From positions 1 to 64,000 of the forward strand of contig JASGJI010000001.1 of the NCBI GenBank assembly GCA_049840815.1: 64,000 nucleotides of DNA, given 5' to 3'. The DNA is from JASGDN01 sp049840815. Its GTDB lineage: Bacteria; Chloroflexota; Chloroflexia; Thermomicrobiales; UBA6265. Below are positions 53,512 to 64,000 of this stretch, one piece after another. Below the pieces are notes generated by a model that was given only the letters and a program-made list of their open reading frames with translations, made no database searches and was not told the DNA's origin. Numbering within the stretch: the first letter of the stretch is position 1; each line of letters begins with the position of its first letter. A program made the position numbers and the translations under genes.

Positions 53512-56166
53512 CTGGACACCGATCCGTCGTCGCCATTGGGTCACATCAATCGTGGCATCGACGCCCATGACCGGAAGGATGTGGAGACGGCCAAGCGACA
53601 ATTCGCGATGGCGTTGCTGGGCGACCCTCAGAACGAGATGGCATGGCTCTGGCTCGCCGAGGTCTCCACCGATCGCGGCGAGCGGCTCTACTGCCTCAAT
53701 CGCGCCGTGGAGATCAACCCGGACAGCCGCGCCCGGCTCCGCCGCGATGCCATGCGCGCCGCCGAGGTGAAGCCGGTCGTCCCTCCGGCCATCTCCGACC
53801 TCGAGAAGCCGAAGGTTCCCCCCAGCCTCCGCGCGTCCGCGAATACACGGCATACCCGTATTCGCCTCCCCGTCCTCAATCCGCGCCCGAAGGGAAAATC
53901 CGCGCCGATCGACGACCACGACCACGACAGCGCCCAGAAATCGCCAAGACGTACCCAGCCCAAATGGCCGCTGGCCGTGGCCGGGGTCCTCCTGCTGGTC
54001 GCGATGGCCTCGTTCATCCTCATCGATCACTATCGCGACGAAGTCGATGTCTTCACCATCGCGGTTGTCGGTCCAATGACCGGCGACGATGCGTTAACCG
54101 GAGAGCAACTGAGGAACGCATCGCTTATCGCGCGGGACGACTTCAACGCCACGGTGCGACACGGGCCGAAAATGGCCCTCGTCTTCTTCGACGATCAGAA
54201 CGACCCCGAACAAGCGGCCGTCATCGCCAAACAGATCGTGGACGACGACCGTTTCGTGGGTGTGATCGGCCACGGCACCAGTACGACTTCCCTCGCCGCC
54301 GCCCCGATCTATCAGGCGGCCAACATGCCCGTGATTACCGGCCAGGCAACCATCGATTCCCTGACTACCTACCCCGACTACTTCCGGACCATCTTCGCGA
54401 ACTCGACCGAAGCCGCCATCCTCGCCGAGTACATCCCGAACATCCTGAATCAGAAGCAGGTGAGCATCATCGCCGGCACCAGCGACTACGAGACCTCGCT
54501 GGCCGCGGCATTCACCAAGGCGTTCGCCGGGAAAGGAACCGTCACCCACACCTGGACCATCACCGACGATCGCACCGCATCCGTCGCCACCATCGTGAAA
54601 GAAATGAAGGACGCAAAGGATGTCGGGATGGTGTTCCTGGTCGCCACGAATGCCAACGCCTACGAGATGGTGCTTCAGATGCGGCGGGCCGGACTCCAGC
54701 CACCGATCATCGGGTCGGAAACCCTGGGAAGCGAGGTCTTCGCCGACCAGTTCGCCCACCTCCCCGAGGAACAGGAGACACCCGGGTACTTCACCGACGG
54801 GATGTATGTCGTATCGCCGTTGCTCTACGACTCGGTCGGCGGAGACACCATTTCGTTCGCCCACCGATATCGCGACGAATACGGCATCATGCCGGGATGG
54901 CGCGGGCCGAAGACCTGGGATGCCGTGACGGCGCTGGGAGTTGCCGCCCAGCGAGCCCGCGTCACCGAAGACCGAAGCCAGACCGCCTCCTACCGGACGA
55001 AGATCGTTGCCCAGCTCCACGCGATGAACGATCAGGAGTCGGCATTTCGCGGATTGGCCGGGCCGCTCTACTTCACCGCCAGCGGAGAATCGCCCCAGGG
55101 GTTCTCGATCGGCCAATTCGACCATGGCGATCTCTACAGCGCGCCGACCCAATACCGCCTGGTGACCAATCTCTCCGAACACGACATGCCGCGGGAAATC
55201 GCCGCCGGCCGGGCGATCGCCCTGGATGGTTACTACATCCGCCAGTATCGCGTGGTGTACGTGGGGATCGACATGATCGAGCTGCGCGATCTGTCGACCT
55301 CATCGCAATCCTACACTGCCGATTTCTTCATCTACTTCCGCTACAACGGCGACGACAGCCCGCTGAACATCGTGTTCACCAATGCCCAGAAGGCGGACCT
55401 GCGCCTGGGCACGCCGCTGAATACCTCGACCACCGATATGGGCATGAACTATCGGCTCTTCCGCGTGCAGGGAACATTCCTCGAACCGATGGCCTTTCAG
55501 GACTATCCGTGGGATCGTCACCAGCTAACGATCCGCTTCCAGAATCCGCAGTTCACGCAATCCGATATCGTCTACGTTCCCGATCCCAGCTCGCTCGAGA
55601 AATCGCAGGCCCAACGCCTCGTCAGCGGGTTCGATCTCTCCCGGCCCTTCAACCGTGTCCCCAGCTGGTCCGCAGATTCCATTGTGTACGAGCAGAATGC
55701 GATCACCACGGAATCCGATAATTACGACACGCAGGGATTGGTGCAGTACTCCGAGTTCCGGGCGGTGATCGACATCGGGCGCGACGTCAACCGATTCCTC
55801 ATCAAGAACCTGCTGCCGCTGCTGCTGTTGACGCTGGTGACGTATATCGCGATCTGGTTTCCGGCCGAGCAGGCCGGCGCACGGGTCGGGTTTGCGATCA
55901 CCGCGCTTCTCTCGTCGTCCGTCATGCTGAACTCGATCGCCAGCCAGCTTCCGGATATCGGATACACCGTGGCCATCGAGTGGGGCTATTACGTCTACAT
56001 CGGTCTCTCGGCCGTGCTGGTACTGCTGACGATCGCCGTGGATCGGAGCTACAAGGCGAAACGGTTCGCACGAGTGAAGCGACTGGACATCTTCATTCGC
56101 ACCATGTACCCCATGGCGATCCTGGCCGCCATCTGCGTCTACGGGTGGGTCTTCTACTGGAGCTGA
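53512..56166 (+). CDS. Receptor-channel B: paralogue of receptor-channel A
   Basis: About 884 residues with the same order: TPR-like (AWLWLAEVSTDRGERLYCLN), anchor at about 154-171, type-1 binding domain (IAVVGPMTGDDALTGEQLRN; GVIGHGTSTTSLAAAPIYQA), sandwich with QDYPWDRHQLTIRF (Tyr665-Pro666-Trp667-Asp668), M1 with Pro769, M2 from Arg791 (RVGFAITALLSSSVMLNSIA), QLPDIGYT, M3, M4. The start is placed at CTG 53512, which has AAGGAG 6 bases upstream and makes core residue numbers match receptor A; the next start, TTG 53536, has no ribosome site. The pair arose by tandem duplication and probably assembles with or replaces A. Confidence 0.87.
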   Translation: MDTDPSSPLGHINRGIDAHDRKDVETAKRQFAMALLGDPQNEMAWLWLAEVSTDRGERLYCLNRAVEINPDSRARLRRDAMRAAEVKPVVPPAISDLEKPKVPPSLRASANTRHTRIRLPVLNPRPKGKSAPIDDHDHDSAQKSPRRTQPKWPLAVAGVLLLVAMASFILIDHYRDEVDVFTIAVVGPMTGDDALTGEQLRNASLIARDDFNATVRHGPKMALVFFDDQNDPEQAAVIAKQIVDDDRFVGVIGHGTSTTSLAAAPIYQAANMPVITGQATIDSLTTYPDYFRTIFANSTEAAILAEYIPNILNQKQVSIIAGTSDYETSLAAAFTKAFAGKGTVTHTWTITDDRTASVATIVKEMKDAKDVGMVFLVATNANAYEMVLQMRRAGLQPPIIGSETLGSEVFADQFAHLPEEQETPGYFTDGMYVVSPLLYDSVGGDTISFAHRYRDEYGIMPGWRGPKTWDAVTALGVAAQRARVTEDRSQTASYRTKIVAQLHAMNDQESAFRGLAGPLYFTASGESPQGFSIGQFDHGDLYSAPTQYRLVTNLSEHDMPREIAAGRAIALDGYYIRQYRVVYVGIDMIELRDLSTSSQSYTADFFIYFRYNGDDSPLNIVFTNAQKADLRLGTPLNTSTTDMGMNYRLFRVQGTFLEPMAFQDYPWDRHQLTIRFQNPQFTQSDIVYVPDPSSLEKSQAQRLVSGFDLSRPFNRVPSWSADSIVYEQNAITTESDNYDTQGLVQYSEFRAVIDIGRDVNRFLIKNLLPLLLLTLVTYIAIWFPAEQAGARVGFAITALLSSSVMLNSIASQLPDIGYTVAIEWGYYVYIGLSAVLVLLTIAVDRSYKAKRFARVKRLDIFIRTMYPMAILAAICVYGWVFYWS

Positions 56167-56186
56167 CCCCCAAGCAGGCGAGCAAA

Positions 56187-56215
56187 CGGCACGGATGGGG
56201 CGATCATCCGTGCCG
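56187..56215. terminator. 11-bp hairpin after receptor-channel B
   Basis: CGGCACGGATG, loop GGGCGAT, CATCCGTGCCG, 21 bases after the stop and facing the convergent GntR gene. Confidence 0.75.
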
Positions 56216-56247
56216 GCACGCTGGCTGGGCAGGATTCGGCAAGACCG

Positions 56248-56979
56248 CTATCCCGCCGTTCCACCCGCCGAGGAAAGACCGGTGATGAGATCGCGGGCGA
56301 ACTCGTCGAGATGATCTGCCATCTCGGCACGGGCGCGATCCGGATCGCCCGCAGCGACCGCCGCCAGGATACGCTCGTGGCCGACGATGGAATCGGGGAT
56401 CACGCGCTGCATCGAGCCGGTGGTGATGAGCGACCCGATGCGCCGGATCTGGTTGACCGGCTGCATCATCTTGGCGAGCAACCGATTTCGCGCGGCATCG
56501 AGCAACACATCGTGGAAGGCGATGTCGAGATCGGTGTAGGACTCGGGCGTGATCCCAGGTGCGCGCATGGCCTCCACGGTGGACGCCAACCGAATGAGAT
56601 CGGCATCATCCCGCAGCTGTGCCGCGAGTCCGGCAACCTCCACCTCGACCGTGCGACGGATCGCGAAGAGATCCTCGGCAAGGTCGCCGATCAGCCCGGC
56701 GTCGGCCCGGATGCGGATGAGATCCGGATCGAGATCGTCCCAGGCGGCATGCCCGAGCACAATGGTGCCAATGCCATGCCGAACCTCGATCAAGCCCAGG
56801 CTCTGGAGACGCTTGATCGCCTCGCGAACGACCGTGCGGCTGACCCCGAAACGCTCGGAGAGCTGGGGTTCGGGGGGCAGCAACTGCCCCTCGGCGAGAT
56901 CGCCGCGCAGGATCTCGCCTCCCAGGTCGTTGATGATGGCATCGGCGAGACGAGGCCGCCGACCAGTCAGGATCGTCAT
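56248..56979 (-). CDS. GntR/FadR family transcriptional regulator (FCD domain)
   Basis: About 243 residues. N-terminal winged helix: LADAIINDLGGEILRGDLAE, LLPPEPQLSERFGVSRTVVR, EAIKRLQSLGLIEVRHGIGT. C-terminal FCD ligand domain: LFAIRRTVEVEVAGLAAQLR, DLDIAFHDVLLDAARNRLL, VGHERILAAVAAGDPDRARA with the usual Asp/His metal-site residues. Start ATG 56979 with GGTGGAG. It follows the Ldh-family gene by 105 bases on the same strand and probably controls it. Inducer likely an organic acid (family inference). Confidence 0.88.
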   Translation of the reverse strand: MTILTGRRPRLADAIINDLGGEILRGDLAEGQLLPPEPQLSERFGVSRTVVREAIKRLQSLGLIEVRHGIGTIVLGHAAWDDLDPDLIRIRADAGLIGDLAEDLFAIRRTVEVEVAGLAAQLRDDADLIRLASTVEAMRAPGITPESYTDLDIAFHDVLLDAARNRLLAKMMQPVNQIRRIGSLITTGSMQRVIPDSIVGHERILAAVAAGDPDRARAEMADHLDEFARDLITGLSSAGGTAG

Positions 56980-57084
56980 GAACTCCACCCGCCCCCCACA
57001 AAGCGATGCGACGCCTGGCAGCAGGAGATCAGCCACGGGCGGACGTCACACGTCATCCGGGAAGCATACCGAATCCGGCGGCGT

Positions 57085-58248
57085 TCAGCCGAACGCGGCG
57101 CCTCGTTCCGGGTGGTCCAGCGGCGCGATCCCGACGCTGGCCGCCATCTCCGCGAGTTCGGCGAGGACTTCCGCCCGCACGGGCGTACCCTGGGCGAGAT
57201 TGACGGCCTCGGATTCTGCCTCCGGATCACCGGGAACCATCACATGTTCCGCGATGACGCCTTCCGCCAAGGGAGCGGAGCGCAACTGGTCGATCATCGC
57301 GTCCATCGCGCTGGCGAACTCGACGGGATCGCGGAAGGCATCGATCCGCCAGGCCATGAACCAGTGCCCGATGCCACCGGGAGAGGAGTATCCAGTCTCC
57401 GCCGTGCTACGCCCGATGTCGTAGCTCCACGGACTCCCCGCGAGGATGGCGGTCAGCACCTCGACCATGACGCCGAGGCCGTACCCCTTGTGTCCGGATT
57501 GCTCACGCGGGCCACCAAGCGGCATCAACCCGGCGACGGCGGCGGGATCGGTGGTCGGATTCCCCTCGCGGTCGAGCGCCCACCCCTGCGGAATCGGCAG
57601 GCCAGCGCGGCGGGCGATCTCGATCTTGCCCCATGCGACCGTGCTGGTGGACATGTCGAGAATGAACGGACGTCCGGACCCGGTGGGGACCGCGAACGCG
57701 ATCGGATTCGTCCCGAGCATCGGCACGCGGGAATACATCGGCACAACGAGACGGGATGCATTGGTCATCGCCATCCCGCCTAGCCCGCGGTCGGCGGCCA
57801 TCTGGGCATAGGAACCGGCGATCCCGAAGTGGTTGCTGTTCCGGACGGTCGTCAGGCAGATACCAGATTCCTCGGCCTTGGCGATCGTCCGCATCATCGC
57901 CTGGCGCCCCATCGTAAGGCCAAGGCCATTGCAGGCATCGAGCGCAAGGGTGGACGGCCACTCCTGAACGACGGCGAGCTCGGCATGGGGATCGATGAGC
58001 CCTGCCTTCAAGCGCCCGATATAGCCGGGAAGGCGGGCAACACCATGAGACTCGACGCCGCGCAGATCAGCAAGCGTGAGGAACTCGGCCGCCTCACGCG
58101 CTTCAGTCGCGTCCATCCCGACCGCGACGAAGGCATCGGCCACGAACGCGATGATGCCTTCCCGCGTGAATCTCGGCACCGTCCCGACTGCAATCGTCGG
58201 GACCGTCGAACGCTCGTTCATTTCCGTATCCGTGCCCGCATTCACCAC
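57085..58248 (-). CDS. Ldh family oxidoreductase (malate/L-lactate/ureidoglycolate dehydrogenase type)
   Basis: About 387 residues of the NAD(P)-dependent malate/lactate dehydrogenase family unrelated to classic MDH. Landmarks: LADLRGVESHGVARLPGYIG (catalytic His), SNHFGIAGSYAQMAADRGLG, PMLGTNPIAFAVPTGSGRPF, ILDMSTSTVAWGKIEIARRA and HKGYGLGVMVEVLTAILAG. Family members oxidise (S)-2-hydroxyacids. Start GTG 58248 is chosen because CAGGAG lies 6 bases upstream; GTG 58269 would put that site inside the gene. Upstream of the GntR gene. Confidence 0.85.
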   Translation of the reverse strand: MVNAGTDTEMNERSTVPTIAVGTVPRFTREGIIAFVADAFVAVGMDATEAREAAEFLTLADLRGVESHGVARLPGYIGRLKAGLIDPHAELAVVQEWPSTLALDACNGLGLTMGRQAMMRTIAKAEESGICLTTVRNSNHFGIAGSYAQMAADRGLGGMAMTNASRLVVPMYSRVPMLGTNPIAFAVPTGSGRPFILDMSTSTVAWGKIEIARRAGLPIPQGWALDREGNPTTDPAAVAGLMPLGGPREQSGHKGYGLGVMVEVLTAILAGSPWSYDIGRSTAETGYSSPGGIGHWFMAWRIDAFRDPVEFASAMDAMIDQLRSAPLAEGVIAEHVMVPGDPEAESEAVNLAQGTPVRAEVLAELAEMAASVGIAPLDHPERGAAFG

Positions 58249-58660
58249 GTCCCGCTCCTGGGTTGCCACCGTCCAGCGCCATCATCCGGGCGCCCCATAC
58301 GATGGCCCATTGTCTGTCGGCAACGAACGATCGGCAAGGTCGGGATGGCTGGGAATCGGCTGAACACCTGTCACAGCCAGTTGACCCTCTCCACGGTGCG
58401 GCGGTATTATTCAAGGTGCGCAGCCGGACGGTTGTGTGGTCTAGAACGCGGGTCGAGCATCTCCCCGCCCTCTCTCCGTGAAGGGAGCGTCGTTGGACGC
58501 TGGCAGTAGTACGGGTTATCGACAAACGATTTCCTCGTGACCTGAGCCGGTCCACGCGCGCCTTCTGGCATCGCTTTCCCGGCACGGTCCGGGAAACCAT
58601 GAACGGTTCATCGCCATCGGATTTCACCGAAGGTTGATGGCGTTCGGAAAGCGGTGCATC
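58249..58660. other. Intergenic region with a plus-strand promoter and hairpin
   Basis: No protein gene. TTGACC (58381-58386), 18 bases, TATTAT (58405-58410) is a good sigma-70-like promoter on the plus strand. A hairpin TTTCCCGG-CACGGT-CCGGGAAA lies at 58575-58596. The leader before the small gene at 58661 would be about 245 bases, long enough to hold an RNA element. Confidence 0.5.
58381..58410 (+). promoter_or_regulatory. Sigma-70-like promoter
   Basis: TTGACC and TATTAT with an 18-base spacer, on the plus strand in a gene-free region. Confidence 0.55.
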
Positions 58661-58927
58661 ATGGCAATGAACACTTCCTCCTCCCGCTCCCTCCGCTTCT
58701 ACATCGATCAGGACGACGACAAGGCCGTGGTGCGTGCCGTCCCTGTGAGTCAGGCGGTGGTGAGTCGATCGACCCATCGGCTGACGGTGGCTGACACGAC
58801 GGGAGATCCGGTGGCCACGGCGACGATCGAGAAGCGATCCGACCGCCGTGAGGAGCCTGCACACACGTCGCGCTCGACGCGGATTGCGTCCGAGCGGATG
58901 CGGCGGCTGGTCCGCCGAGGGGCGTGA
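58661..58927 (+). CDS. Small basic hypothetical protein (putative)
   Basis: About 88 residues (a start at 58637 would add eight). SRSLRFYIDQDDDKAVVRAV and THRLTVADTTGDPVATATIE look beta-strand-like; the last 30 residues are Arg-rich (SERMRRLVRRGA). GGAAAG lies 9 bases before ATG 58661. No family recognised. Followed by the hairpin at 58951-58983. Confidence 0.45.
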   Translation: MAMNTSSSRSLRFYIDQDDDKAVVRAVPVSQAVVSRSTHRLTVADTTGDPVATATIEKRSDRREEPAHTSRSTRIASERMRRLVRRGA

Positions 58928-58950
58928 TCCAGCCCCGAACCACACACCGA

Positions 58951-58983
58951 ACGGCCCGCTTCCCGTGATGGGAGGCGGGCCGT
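58951..58983 (+). terminator. Hairpin after the small basic protein gene
   Basis: ACGGCCCGC-TT-CCC, loop GTGAT, GGG-AG-GCGGGCCGT. Stem of 9 plus 3 bp, 23 bases after the stop. Confidence 0.65.
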
Positions 58984-59023
58984 GCTGGTTCCGGTCCAGC
59001 CGAGGGGGGCGGGGGGACAGGAA

Positions 59024-59053
59024 GGGCCGGCGATTCATGTGAATCGCCGGCCC
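59024..59053 (-). terminator. 14-bp hairpin, rRNA operon terminator
   Basis: GGGCCGGCGATTCA then TGAATCGCCGGCCC with a 2-4 base loop, flanked by AA/TTT. It lies about 100 bases beyond the last gene (tRNA-fMet) of the minus-strand rRNA operon. A second hairpin, AGGCCCG-G-GACGC ... GCGTC-T-CGGGCCT (59099-59129), lies between. Confidence 0.75.
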
Positions 59054-59154
59054 CTTTGATATGTCCGTATCTCCATACTTGGGGAGGGGGAACGCAGGAG
59101 GCCCGGGACGCGGGGAGCGTCTCGGGCCTGGTGGTCGTGGTGTGTGTGGTGTGG

Positions 59155-59229
<75 letters not shown>

Positions 59230-59258
59230 TCATCTGTGCGTCCGGCCCTGGCTCCCCT

Positions 59259-59390
59259 GCGGGGTGCCCGCGACGGCCTCGCCTCCCACGGAGTCGCCCC
59301 CGCAGTACTCTCCGGCGCTGCCGTGGGTCACGACCGGGTTCGGGATGGGTCCGGGTGGGTCCACGGCGCTCGCGGCCACGGACACCCCGC
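59259..59390 (-). rRNA. rrf: 5S ribosomal RNA
   Basis: Minus strand between 23S and tRNA-fMet. Contains CCCATCCCGAACCCGG and GCGCCGGAGAGTACTGCG, equivalent to the conserved loop B/C and loop E regions. The terminal helix pairs GCGGGGTG with CACCCCGC, which sets the approximate ends. Confidence 0.85.
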
Positions 59391-59534
59391 AAGGGTCCCA
59401 CAGCTCGGTACGCACACATGCTGACGAACTCGATCTCCCCGGGGTCTGGATCAGCCCCCCGGCGTATCGACTCCGCCGCGCCCATCACGAAGCTCCCAAC
59501 AGTCCCCTCATCCTGCTCAGACGAACGAAGATCC

Positions 59535-62482
<2,948 letters not shown>

Positions 62483-62618
62483 CCGCCCGCGCAGGACTCC
62501 TGGTCCTGTCAGGTTTGCTTCGTGATGCGCGCGGCGAACCCCATACTCCGGGTTCACCGCATCCAGACTCCCCGGGGAAGTCCGTCTCAATTCTCAAAGG
62601 TTCTCGCAGGATCCTCGG

Positions 62619-62691
62619 TGGAGCCGCGGGGACTCGAACCCCGGACCTCCGCCGTGCAAAGGCGGCGCTCTCCCAGCTAAGCTACGGCCCC
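62619..62691 (-). tRNA. tRNA-Ala (anticodon TGC)
   Basis: GGGGCCGTAGCTTAGCTGGG, anticodon loop TTTGCAC, T-arm GGTTCGAGTCC, acceptor pairing GGGGCCG with CGGCTCC. CCA not encoded. In the 16S-23S spacer. Confidence 0.95.
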
Positions 62692-62728
62692 CGATCCAGG
62701 CAAGGTCTTCCCCCCACCCGTCTCCGGG

Positions 62729-62802
62729 TGGGCGCGCCAGGACTCGAACCTGGGACCTCGGCCTTATCAGGGCCGCGCTCTAACCACCTGAGCTACGCGC
62801 CC
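62729..62802 (-). tRNA. tRNA-Ile (anticodon GAT)
   Basis: GGGCGCGTAGCTCAGGTGGT, anticodon loop CTGATAA, T-arm GGTTCGAGTCC, acceptor GGGCGCG with CGCGCCC. First tRNA after 16S in the spacer. The remaining spacer (62803-63129) shows no gene. Confidence 0.95.
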
Positions 62803-63129
62803 GTCACCATCAGTCGGTCCGGGGCGCATTCCTGCTCCCCCGCCCGCCCGACGGATCCTGCTGCGCACCAGAATCGGGTCCCGACTCCGGTGTCGAAGAC
62901 GAAGCAGGTCCCGAATCTACACCCCAAGCCCCCGTATCTGTGCCGCGCCGGCGCCGGCATCCGTTCTGCCGCCGGTCCTCTTCCGGCCCCCGGGCGCGCC
63001 TGCCGGATCGTCCACCAGGGGATCTCCCCCAGTCCCAATCCCGACGCTCGGTCCCCCGCGGTCCGGCCTCATCGGCCCGACGCCTGACCTGGGATGTTCT
63101 CTGGCGCGTCGTGCGCGCCTCGTCCCTAG

Positions 63130-64000
<871 letters not shown>

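Overview
The window is GC-rich and densely coded. It ends in a ribosomal RNA operon. The most likely source is a member of the Chloroflexota, probably class Thermomicrobia. That is inferred from three things: secreted proteins whose processed ends carry Ala/Thr/Pro runs (QTPAASPVASPVAG, QDDAATPVQ, TPEATPDLAATPAS), a TPR-like AWLWLAE...ERLYCLERA module common in Chloroflexota, and frequent GTG and TTG starts. The 16S fragment at the right edge would settle it. No CRISPR array, transposase, integrase or prophage is visible.

Layout. 1-2.4 kb: the end of a dipeptide-type ABC importer (solute-binding protein with a frameshift, then two permeases). 2.5-9.0 kb: a sarcosine-oxidase-like flavoenzyme, a dienelactone hydrolase overlapping an HD phosphohydrolase, a zinc-type binding protein with a clear promoter, and a secreted zinc peptidase. 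9.1-9.9 kb: a ParDE toxin-antitoxin operon with an unusual third gene. 10-18.9 kb: a LarA-domain protein, an oxidoreductase/TetR divergent pair with paired operators, small secreted and enzyme genes, aroA, a VOC protein, and HAD and metallophosphoesterase genes. 19.1-24.5 kb: c-di-AMP receptor, ruvX, a membrane baseplate-J-like protein and alaS. 25.3-34.3 kb: an M13 peptidase, a degenerate alpha/beta hydrolase, a giant HTH-ATPase-TPR regulator, a membrane-anchored molybdopterin oxidoreductase and a frameshifted PH-like gene. 34.9-49.2 kb: M20 amidohydrolase, glycerophosphodiester phosphodiesterase, GT39-type glycosyltransferase, hydrolases, a phytase-like esterase, an APH-type kinase, acetyl-CoA synthetase, a monooxygenase and a secreted C39-like protease.

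49.3-56.2 kb is the most interesting part. A histone-deacetylase/acetylpolyamine-amidohydrolase family gene is followed by two tandem paralogues of about 885 residues. Each joins a cytoplasmic TPR-like segment, one membrane anchor, an extracellular type-1 periplasmic-binding domain, and a complete pentameric ligand-gated ion channel (beta-sandwich with a YPWD Pro-loop, then four membrane helices). They look like ligand-gated channels carrying a built-in nutrient-binding receptor. After a GntR/lactate-malate dehydrogenase pair, 59.2-64.0 kb holds the minus-strand rRNA operon 16S (partial), tRNA-Ile, tRNA-Ala, 23S, 5S, tRNA-fMet.

Two patterns recur. Many gene ends are closed by long perfect hairpins (11-21 bp) without a T-run. 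Three intergenic spots carry related purine-rich inverted repeats (GGGGAGAGGYGAGAGA...), two of which supply the stop codon of the neighbouring gene. Two genes carry single-base frameshifts, one of them next to a G6 run, so uncorrected indel errors in the assembly are possible.
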